Source: Sphingomonadaceae bacterium (GTDB lineage Bacteria > Pseudomonadota > Alphaproteobacteria > Sphingomonadales > Sphingomonadaceae). Taken from it: a stretch of 6,743 nucleotides of DNA. A program made the translations under genes and the position numbers. How positions within the stretch are numbered: position 1 is the first letter of the stretch; each line of letters opens with the position of its first letter. Under the pieces are notes generated by a model. That model ran no database searches. It saw only the letters and a list, made by a program, of their open reading frames with translations, and was not told where the DNA came from. The stretch spans positions 1-6,743 of the forward strand of contig JAFAZM010000090.1 in NCBI GenBank assembly GCA_019239785.1. Reading direction: 5' to 3'. Of the stretch, positions 1 to 4,581 are shown in pieces.

Positions 1-2
1 CG

Positions 3-542
<540 letters not shown>

Positions 543-564
543 CCGCGGCCGAAGATTAGGGAAA

Positions 565-679
565 AAGAACAAGACCCTCACCCTGCCCCCTCCCGCGAGC
601 GGGAGAGGGTTAAACGGGAATCGCCGGCGCACCCCTTCTCCCCCGGGCGGGAGAAGGTTGGGATGAGGGTCTTCTTCTT
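565..679. repeat. Palindromic intergenic repeat element with two internal hairpins
   Basis: The outer arms 565-583 and 661-679 are inverted copies matching at 17 of 19 positions (core AAGACCCTCA). Inside are two hairpins: CTCCCGC/GCGGGAG at 590-605, and a 9-bp perfect stem CCTTCTCCC/GGGAGAAGG at 634-642 and 649-657 with a 6-nt loop. The element fills the gap between two genes whose 3' ends face each other, the usual place for REP/MITE-like extragenic palindromes in alphaproteobacteria and xanthomonads. No coding capacity is apparent. It may also help end transcription from both sides. The repeat nature elsewhere in the genome is inferred from its form and cannot be shown from a single copy. 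Confidence 0.72.
586..609 (+). terminator. Possible terminator hairpin downstream of fumC
   Basis: A GC-rich stem-loop starts 44 nt after the fumC stop: CTCCCG pairs with CGGGAG around a CGAG loop, extended by CCC/GGG after one mismatch. No T tract follows on this strand, so a Rho-independent role is uncertain. The hairpin is part of the 565-679 repeat. Confidence 0.3.
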
Positions 680-735
680 GTTTGCAGCCTACATGCAGCA
701 AAGAAGAATTGGCGGACGATGCGCTTAGTGCCGCC

Positions 736-1083
736 TCAGTAAACGCAGACGCTGAAATCCTGGCCGACCCAGCAGGCCTTGTCGCGGCGGGAGCGGCGGG
801 CCTCACCCCAGCGCGAGTTGACGCCGTCGCGGGTGAGGCCGCGGACATCGGCAACGCCAGGCGCGGTGACCGCGACGCTGATGTCGCTGGCGCCGCCGGG
901 GAAAAGGCCGCGCAGCGGCTGGATGCCGAAGCTGCCGCCGCGGTCGGGCACGAAGTCGCAGGGCCCGCGCCAGATCGGCGCGCCGGCGCCCTGGACGACG
1001 CAGCGGGCGGTCCGCGCCTCGGCGGCGGCTGGAAGCAGGAAGGCGGCGAAGCCGGCGAGCAGCAGGAAAGATGCGTGTTTCAT
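736..1083 (-). CDS. Small secreted four-cysteine protein, function unknown
   Basis: This 115-residue protein has an N-terminal Sec signal peptide: positive MKH, a hydrophobic stretch at residues 5-17 (FLLLAGFAAFLLP), then AAAEA with cleavage likely after residue 21 or 23. The mature part of about 92 residues carries four cysteines (C28, C42, C104, C113), an even number suited to two periplasmic disulfides. The motifs WRGPCDF (38-44), RGLTRDGVNSRWGEARRS (81-98) and the ending CWVGQDFSVCVY stand out. I recognise this only as a type of uncharacterised secreted protein in alphaproteobacteria and cannot name a domain. The start is chosen for its AAAGGAG site 6 nt upstream and the immediate signal peptide; a reading frame that extends 72 codons further has neither. 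The gene is divergent from the RNA-ligase-like gene and convergent with fumC, so it is probably monocistronic. Confidence 0.8.
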   Translation of the reverse strand: MKHASFLLLAGFAAFLLPAAAEARTARCVVQGAGAPIWRGPCDFVPDRGGSFGIQPLRGLFPGGASDISVAVTAPGVADVRGLTRDGVNSRWGEARRSRRDKACWVGQDFSVCVY

Positions 1084-1089
1084 GAGGCG

Positions 1090-1096
1090 CTCCTTT
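1090..1096 (-). promoter_or_regulatory. Ribosome binding site fixing the start of the small secreted protein
   Basis: The minus strand reads AAAGGAG, followed by 6 nt and then ATG at 1083. This strong Shine-Dalgarno match sets the start and excludes the longer open frame reaching to 1299. Confidence 0.75.
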
Positions 1097-1114
1097 AAAT
1101 TGCCGGAATGCGGA

Positions 1115-1120
1115 ATTCTA
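1115..1120 (-). promoter_or_regulatory. Possible -10 element for the small secreted protein
   Basis: TAGAAT on the minus strand matches the TATAAT consensus at 5 of 6 positions, 31 nt upstream of the start codon. No convincing -35 hexamer lies 16-18 nt further upstream, so this is a weak call. Confidence 0.25.
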
Positions 1121-1231
1121 TCGTCCTGATCCGGGTTCCGGAGCCGAAACAGCCATGAAAATGTTCCCGCCCATGTCCGCCGCCATCGCCGCCGCACCAA
1201 CTTTGGCTGGCCCCAGCCGCGCTCCGCCAGA

Positions 1232-1261
1232 TTCGACTCGCCGGTGAATTCGGAACATACT
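1232..1261 (+). promoter_or_regulatory. Possible promoter of the 2H phosphoesterase gene
   Basis: A TTCGAC hexamer (1232-1237) and CATACT (1256-1261) are separated by 18 nt and resemble -35 and -10 elements. Transcription would begin near 1268, giving a leader of about 30 nt that includes the ribosome binding site. The -10 lies inside the candidate LexA site, the arrangement expected for repression. Confidence 0.4.
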
Positions 1262-1267
1262 AGGAAC
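1253..1267 (+). promoter_or_regulatory. Candidate LexA binding site (SOS box, GAAC-N7-GAAC)
   Basis: The sequence GAACATACTAGGAAC is an exact direct repeat of GAAC with 7 nt between copies; on the other strand it is GTTC-N7-GTTC, the established alphaproteobacterial LexA site. The spacer is mostly A/T and both copies are extended to GGAACAT. It overlaps the likely -10 and lies 30 nt before the ATG at 1298. The site is seen directly; LexA binding is inferred. The divergent gene starting at 1083 is 170 nt away and less likely to be its target. Confidence 0.7.
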
Positions 1268-1282
1268 ATCCGTCCGAGTCGC

Positions 1283-1289
1283 GAGAGGA
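1283..1289 (+). promoter_or_regulatory. Ribosome binding site choosing the ATG at 1298
   Basis: GAGAGGA lies 8 nt before ATG. It favours this start over an in-frame GTG at 1244, which would place the promoter and LexA-type site inside the coding region. Confidence 0.65.
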
Positions 1290-1297
1290 TATTCATC

Positions 1298-1900
1298 ATG
1301 CGTCGACCCGCTTATTTTCGCTATTTCCTCGGCTTCCGTCCGAATCTCGTGCAGCGTTGCTGGCTCGAGAAGATCGCTACGGCCGCCGGACAATCAAACC
1401 GTCGAATCAGGGGAGAGTATTTCCATCTCACCCTGTTCGTGATTGCCGAGCCCACTCACCAGGATCGATTTATTGCGGCACGCGTCCGCGCCGCGCTGGC
1501 CGGCCGGGAGCTGGCGTCCTGTCCGTTCTGGCTCGGGCGCCTGCGCGGCGGCGAGAAGGGGGCGGCGATGCACGCAATGGGCCGGCAGCGCGAGATCCAG
1601 GATTTCTATCGCATGCTGCTGGCCTGCCTGGCCACGCGCGGGATTTCGCCGCTTCACCGCAAGTCGGGGCTGCGGCCGCATGTGACGCTTGGTTATGACC
1701 CGTGCGCTTTCGCGCCGTTCGAACTGCCGATGGAATGGATCACGGACGAATTGCTGCTGATCGAAAGCGAGGTCGGCAACGGCGTTCATAACGTCCTCGA
1801 GCGGTGGCCGCTATTGCTGCCCGCCCAAGGCACGCTTCCTTTCGATCCGCCGCTAGCTCCCGTTCGGGCGGTGCACAACGGCAGGCGAGGCCGCCGGTAG
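1298..1900 (+). CDS. 2'-5' RNA ligase-like 2H phosphoesterase family protein
   Basis: This 200-residue protein carries the two HxTx motifs of the 2H phosphoesterase (LigT/ThpR) superfamily: HLTL at residues 43-46 and HVTL at 128-131, about 85 residues apart as in LigT-like enzymes. Each histidine would act as acid or base on 2'-5' linked or 2',3'-cyclic phosphate RNA. The usual flanks are present: a strand before the first motif (YFRYFLGFRP, 6-15), and HRKSGLRPHVTLGYDP around the second. Family length is about 180-200, so the protein looks complete. The real substrate is unknown; related proteins include cyclic phosphodiesterases as well as RNA 2',3'-cyclic phosphodiesterases. The start at 1298 is set by the GAGAGGA site; a GTG at 1244 would add 18 unlikely residues. 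An exact LexA-type site lies just upstream, suggesting DNA-damage induction. The gene stands alone and converges on the DUF5996 gene. Confidence 0.88.
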   Translation: MRRPAYFRYFLGFRPNLVQRCWLEKIATAAGQSNRRIRGEYFHLTLFVIAEPTHQDRFIAARVRAALAGRELASCPFWLGRLRGGEKGAAMHAMGRQREIQDFYRMLLACLATRGISPLHRKSGLRPHVTLGYDPCAFAPFELPMEWITDELLLIESEVGNGVHNVLERWPLLLPAQGTLPFDPPLAPVRAVHNGRRGRR

Positions 1901-1979
1901 TCTCGACTGCTCCAGGATGGCGGTCTCGCGCTTAATCGCGCCCCGAGGCCAGCACGATATCGGCACCACAGGCGGATCC

Positions 1980-2909
1980 TCAGACCATCCGCGGCACGCC
2001 GGGCCGGCCTGGTGCGCATTCGAGCGCGACCCTGTCCCATTGCCCTAGATCCGCGGCGGCTTCGTAGGTCGACTGGAGGAAGGCGAGCAGGGCCGTGTCG
2101 GGATCGGCGGCGCTGCGCACCGCGCCGTAAGCGAGGATGAACTCGCCGAGCGTGGTGTCGAAGCGCGCCGCCTCCGGCCGCACCTCGGCCTCGGCGAAGC
2201 CCGGCGGCGCGGGATAGGCGTAGGAATAGAAGAAGGGCCCGCCCGGCGCCCCGGCGCCGCCGGGCCAGAAGCCGGCACTGGAGACTTCGTGACTATAGGC
2301 CTCGCGAGTGACCGCGTCCGGCAGATTGGGAATGCCGCCGGGATGGCGCGGCGCCGGCCGGCCGGAGAAGCGGGTGACGGCGAGGTCGAAACTGCCCCAG
2401 AAGAAGTGGACCGGACTGACCTTGCCGAGGAAGGACGAGCGGAAAAGCCGGAAGACCCGGTCCGCCGCGAGCAAAGCGGCATGGAGGTGGCGCGCGCTGT
2501 CCGGATCCCAGGCGCGCGGCGCGTGGTCGTCGGCGAACGGAATGGCGGGATCGATCTCGTTCGGCCGTTCATTGATCCGCGTCCCGTAGCCGGCCTCGGC
2601 GAGCAGCCCCATCGCCGCCTGGTGGAATGCGGCGACCGTCGTCGGCCCCAGCGGCAGCGTGCGGCGGCCGTTCCCATCCTCGAGCGCGAACAATTGGTCG
2701 ACCAGGTCGAAGGCGAGCGTGAAGCTGCCCTCGGCAGCGTGGACCGGTTCGGTGGCGAGGCCGCGCGGAGTCACGTGCAGCGTCAGATGCCAGCCATGGT
2801 TGCGCCAGGGGAGCAGCGCCGTGGGCACCTTGCCGGCGATCTGGGAGAGGAGATGCAGCGTCCGGATCGTCGGCCCGTCGCGAGGCTCCGACAGCGGCGG
2901 CCAGCTCAT
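1980..2909 (-). CDS. DUF5996 family protein
   Basis: This 309-residue cytosolic protein has no signal peptide or membrane segment. I recognise DUF5996, an uncharacterised family, from its conserved blocks: the MSWPPL start and TLHLLSQIAGKV (17-28), NHGWHLTLHVTPRGL (37-51), FDLVDQLF (67-74), PIPFADD-like AIPFADDHAP (122-131), GKVSPVHFFWGSFDLAVTRF (162-181), REAYSHEVSSAGFWPG (202-217), FYSYAYPAPPGF (227-238) and STYEAAADLGQWDR (280-293). Many of the fixed residues are His, Trp and aromatic, which hints at a ligand or catalytic pocket, but no reaction is known to me. The ATG overlaps the stop of the upstream membrane-protein gene as ATGA, and there is no strong Shine-Dalgarno of its own, so translation is probably coupled. 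The open frame continues upstream to 3560, but that part is antisense-like shadow and has no family similarity. Confidence 0.93.
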   Translation of the reverse strand: MSWPPLSEPRDGPTIRTLHLLSQIAGKVPTALLPWRNHGWHLTLHVTPRGLATEPVHAAEGSFTLAFDLVDQLFALEDGNGRRTLPLGPTTVAAFHQAAMGLLAEAGYGTRINERPNEIDPAIPFADDHAPRAWDPDSARHLHAALLAADRVFRLFRSSFLGKVSPVHFFWGSFDLAVTRFSGRPAPRHPGGIPNLPDAVTREAYSHEVSSAGFWPGGAGAPGGPFFYSYAYPAPPGFAEAEVRPEAARFDTTLGEFILAYGAVRSAADPDTALLAFLQSTYEAAADLGQWDRVALECAPGRPGVPRMV

Positions 2910-3352
2910 GGTGCCGCCGGCGCGTCTCCGGCCTCGTCCGTGGTCGCGGCGGCGGGCGCGGCAGTCCCGCGGCCCAGATGATTGCCGATCAGGCCGCCGA
3001 TCAGCGGGGCGGCGATCCAGACCACCTGCATCCAGCCGGGCATTGGCAGGATCAACGTGTTGAGCAGCACGTAGGCCGCCACGAGCAGGGTGACGATCCA
3101 GGCCGGCCAGCCCGCGCCGGCGATGCGCCGCGCGACCCAGGCGCCCGCAAGGCCGCCGAGCAGCCAGGCGGCGGCGAGCGTGAGCTGGGCCGCGGCCGAC
3201 ATGCCGCCGAGCGTATCGAGCAGCGCCTGCGCATTGCCGGCATCGACATTGGACGGCACGCTGAAGGTGAAGCGCAGGCCGATGATGCCGACCAGGATCG
3301 TGACGACCATGGCCACGATCAAACCTGCGATGATCCCTCCGACGGCGCGCAT
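2906..3352 (-). CDS. Small membrane protein with four predicted transmembrane helices
   Basis: The 148-residue protein is almost entirely hydrophobic, with four likely helices at about residues 5-27, 57-78, 84-102 and 108-127. Small residues are common in them (for example LLGGLAGAWVA and LIGGLIGNHLG). A stretch at about 28-56 between helices 1 and 2 is polar (SVPSNVDAGNAQ), and the C-terminal tail is Ala/Pro-rich (130-148). An inner-membrane location is inferred. No catalytic or transport motif is visible and I do not recognise a family. The start has a GAGGGG site 7 nt upstream. The gene is first in a two-gene unit: its TGA overlaps the DUF5996 start by four bases, so the two proteins are likely made together and may act together. 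Confidence 0.85.
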   Translation of the reverse strand: MRAVGGIIAGLIVAMVVTILVGIIGLRFTFSVPSNVDAGNAQALLDTLGGMSAAAQLTLAAAWLLGGLAGAWVARRIAGAGWPAWIVTLLVAAYVLLNTLILPMPGWMQVVWIAAPLIGGLIGNHLGRGTAAPAAATTDEAGDAPAAP

Positions 3353-3380
3353 TGCAATTCCCCTCTGCTCGAAGGGGGAG

Positions 3381-3409
3381 TCTATATTCCTGGCGCCACC
3401 AGGGGTCTA
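3381..3409 (-). promoter_or_regulatory. Probable promoter of the membrane protein-DUF5996 operon, with a dyad in the spacer
   Basis: On the minus strand TAGACC (-35, 4/6 match) and TATAGA (-10, 4/6 match) are exactly 17 nt apart. Transcription would begin near 3374, giving a leader of about 20 nt that contains the GAGGGG site. The spacer is filled by an inverted repeat, CCTGG-N5-CCAGG at 3389-3403, with a perfect TGGCGCCA core at 3391-3398. A regulator could bind there. Confidence 0.45.
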
Positions 3410-3453
3410 GGGCATCGGCGTCTGTGGCCGGTGGCGCTGCTGAGACTTCTCGG

Positions 3454-3482
3454 CCCGGAATCCGGCCTTCGCCGGGACGACG
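3454..3482. repeat. Short extragenic palindrome downstream of the SDR gene
   Basis: The stretch contains the stem CCGGC/GCCGG (3462-3466 with 3471-3475) around a CTTC loop, and an upstream CCCGGAATCCGG that overlaps it. On the minus strand the hairpin begins about 15 nt after the SDR stop, so it may mark the transcript end. It lacks a T tract. Its form (CCCGGCGAAGGCCGG on the minus strand) is like common extragenic palindromes of alphaproteobacteria. Confidence 0.4.
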
Positions 3483-3490
3483 CGGACAAG

Positions 3491-4351
3491 TCAGCTGCCG
3501 ACGATGGTGCCGCCGTTCGGGTGGAGGACCTGCCCCGACATGTAGCGCGAATCCTCGCAAGCGAGGAACAGGAAGGAGGGGGCGACCTCGTTGGGCTGGC
3601 CGGGGCGGCCCATCGGCGTGTCCTTGCCGAAATCCTTGATCTTCTCCGGCGAGGCGCCGCCGAACGGATTGAGCGGCGTCCAGATCGGCCCGGGCGCGAC
3701 GCCGTTCACGCGAATGCCGTCGCCGACCAGATTCTCGGAGAGCGAGCGGGTGAAGGCGGTGATCGCGCCCTTGGTCGCGCTATAGTCGAGCAGCTCCTTC
3801 GAGCCCTGGTACATGGTGACCGAGGTGCAGTTGACGATTGCCGCGCCCTTCTTGAGGTGCGGCCGCGCCGCCTGGGTCAGGAAGAACATCGAGAAGATGT
3901 TGGTCTGGAAGGTGCGCTTCAGCTGCTCCTCGCTGATGTCGGTGATCTCCTTGTCGGGATGCTGCTCGCCGGCATTGTTGACGAGGATGTCGAGCCCGCC
4001 GAGCTTCTCGACCGTCTCCTTGACCACGCGCTCGCAGAAATCCTTGTCGCCGAGATCGCCGGCGATCGCGATCGCCTTGCGGCCCTCGCCCTCGACGATC
4101 CTTTTGGTCTTCGCGGCATCGTCATGCTCGCAGAGATAGACGATGGCGACATCGGCGCCTTCGCGCGCGAACAAGGCGGCGACGGCGCGGCCGATGCCGC
4201 TGTCGGCGCCGGTGACGAGCGCCACCTTGTCCTTGAGCCGGCCCGAGCCCGGATAGAGCGGCTCCCAATCGGGTTTCGGCTCCAGCTCGCTCTCGTGGCC
4301 GGGCAGATCGTCCTCGTGGATCATGTCGAGGGTTTCGGTGTCGTCGGTCAT
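3491..4351 (-). CDS. SDR family NAD(P)-dependent oxidoreductase, YghA / general stress protein 39 type
   Basis: This 286-residue cytosolic short-chain dehydrogenase/reductase shows the full classical set. It has the Rossmann nucleotide-binding TGADSGIGRA (47-56), GDLGD (98-102) for the adenine ring, NNAG (125-128), Asn151, catalytic Ser177 in NCTS, Tyr190 and Lys194 in YSATK, and the APGPIWTPL segment (219-227) after the active site. The acidic N-terminal extension of about 40 residues before the core, with the PDWEPLYPGSGRLKDKVALVTG join, is typical of the YghA/YdaD (GSP39) subgroup rather than FabG-type enzymes. The carbonyl or alcohol substrate is unknown. The start has GAGGAG 7 nt upstream. 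The gene is divergent from the TonB-dependent receptor. A possible EcfG-type general-stress promoter precedes it, which fits the subgroup's stress link in Bacillus, but that is inference. The function annotation could also read glucose 1-dehydrogenase-like. Confidence 0.95.
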   Translation of the reverse strand: MTDDTETLDMIHEDDLPGHESELEPKPDWEPLYPGSGRLKDKVALVTGADSGIGRAVAALFAREGADVAIVYLCEHDDAAKTKRIVEGEGRKAIAIAGDLGDKDFCERVVKETVEKLGGLDILVNNAGEQHPDKEITDISEEQLKRTFQTNIFSMFFLTQAARPHLKKGAAIVNCTSVTMYQGSKELLDYSATKGAITAFTRSLSENLVGDGIRVNGVAPGPIWTPLNPFGGASPEKIKDFGKDTPMGRPGQPNEVAPSFLFLACEDSRYMSGQVLHPNGGTIVGS

Positions 4352-4373
4352 CGTCTCGCTCCTCGCGCTTCTG

Positions 4374-4399
4374 AACCGACGCGCCGGCGCCGGGGTTCC
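4374..4399 (-). promoter_or_regulatory. Possible EcfG-type (general stress sigma factor) promoter for the SDR gene
   Basis: The minus strand has GGAAC (4399-4395), a 17-nt gap, then GGTT (4377-4374). The alphaproteobacterial EcfG consensus is GGAAC-N16/17-CGTT, so 8 of 9 positions match. The start codon lies 22 nt beyond the -10, leaving room for a short leader with GAGGAG. GGAAC overlaps the inverted repeat at 4391-4430, so the match may be partly incidental. Confidence 0.35.
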
Positions 4400-4430
4400 G
4401 CGCCGGCCGCCCGACGTTCGTCGAACCCCG
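4391..4430. other. Inverted repeat in the SDR/receptor divergent region
   Basis: CGGGGTTC (4391-4398) and GAACCCCG (4423-4430) are perfect 8-bp arms with a 24-nt GC-rich loop. It lies just upstream of the SDR gene and could be a hairpin or an operator. Confidence 0.4.
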
Positions 4431-4454
4431 CCCGCGCTTCATCGAAAAGCGATT

Positions 4455-4488
4455 CGCCGAAAGCCGGTTCGCCGGACGGCGTTCGGCG
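4455..4488. other. Second stem-loop in the SDR/receptor divergent region
   Basis: CGCCGAA-A-GCCG (4455-4466) pairs with CGGC-G-TTCGGCG (4477-4488): 12-nt arms with one mismatch and a 10-nt loop. It lies upstream of the receptor's likely -35 and beyond the SDR promoter, so it is probably outside both transcripts. That fits a DNA-level site or an extragenic palindrome better than an attenuator. Confidence 0.4.
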
Positions 4489-4498
4489 GGCGTTCAGC

Positions 4499-4525
4499 TT
4501 GACCGGGCAATGCTCATGCTACAAA
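4499..4525 (+). promoter_or_regulatory. Likely promoter of the TonB-dependent receptor gene
   Basis: TTGACC (4499-4504, 5/6 match to TTGACA) is followed after 15 nt by TACAAA (4520-4525, 4/6 match), preceded by TG to form an extended -10 (TGCTACAAA). The predicted start site is near 4532, giving a leader of about 50 nt. The spacing is short, so the exact -10 register is uncertain. It overlaps the TACA-N2-TGTA dyad. Confidence 0.45.
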
Positions 4526-4531
4526 TGTAGC
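4518..4531. promoter_or_regulatory. Candidate BlaI/MecI/CopY-type operator (TACA-N2-TGTA dyad)
   Basis: GCTACAAATGTAGC is a perfect 6-bp inverted repeat around AA. Its core TACA-NN-TGTA is the known recognition core of CopY and close to that of BlaI/MecI winged-helix repressors. It sits on the probable -10 of the receptor gene, where binding would block RNA polymerase. No such regulator is encoded in the window, so the regulator is inferred. Confidence 0.5.
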
Positions 4532-4568
4532 GTACCACATCGTCCATGGCCGCAGGGGACGGCGGCGC

Positions 4569-4574
4569 GGGGAG
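4569..4574 (+). promoter_or_regulatory. Ribosome binding site choosing the receptor start at 4582
   Basis: GGGGAG ends 7 nt before ATG at 4582. The in-frame ATG at 4546 lacks such a site and would put an Arg-rich 12-residue tail before the signal peptide. Confidence 0.65.
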
Positions 4575-4581
4575 AAGACGA

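Noticed and set aside
682..1129. Plus-strand open frames opposite the small secreted protein
   Set aside because: They are low-complexity Ala/Gly- or Arg/Ser-rich shadows without ribosome binding sites. The minus-strand gene has a signal peptide and AAAGGAG.
1244..1297. GTG start for the 2H phosphoesterase, adding 18 residues
   Set aside because: It would place the likely -10 and LexA-type site inside the coding region. The ATG at 1298 has a good ribosome binding site, and homology begins near there.
1901..1979. Possible terminator between the convergent 2H phosphoesterase and DUF5996 genes
   Set aside because: Only a 4-bp CGCG/CGCG stem is visible with no T tract, too weak to call.
2910..3560. 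Upstream extension of the DUF5996 open frame on the minus strand (frame open to 3560, 526 residues in all)
   Set aside because: The extension is Arg/Ala-rich shadow of the membrane-protein gene in another frame. Family similarity begins exactly at the ATG at 2909.
4546..4581. Earlier ATG for the TonB-dependent receptor
   Set aside because: It adds a Gly/Arg-rich stretch before the signal peptide and lacks a Shine-Dalgarno; the ATG at 4582 has GGGGAG at a good distance.
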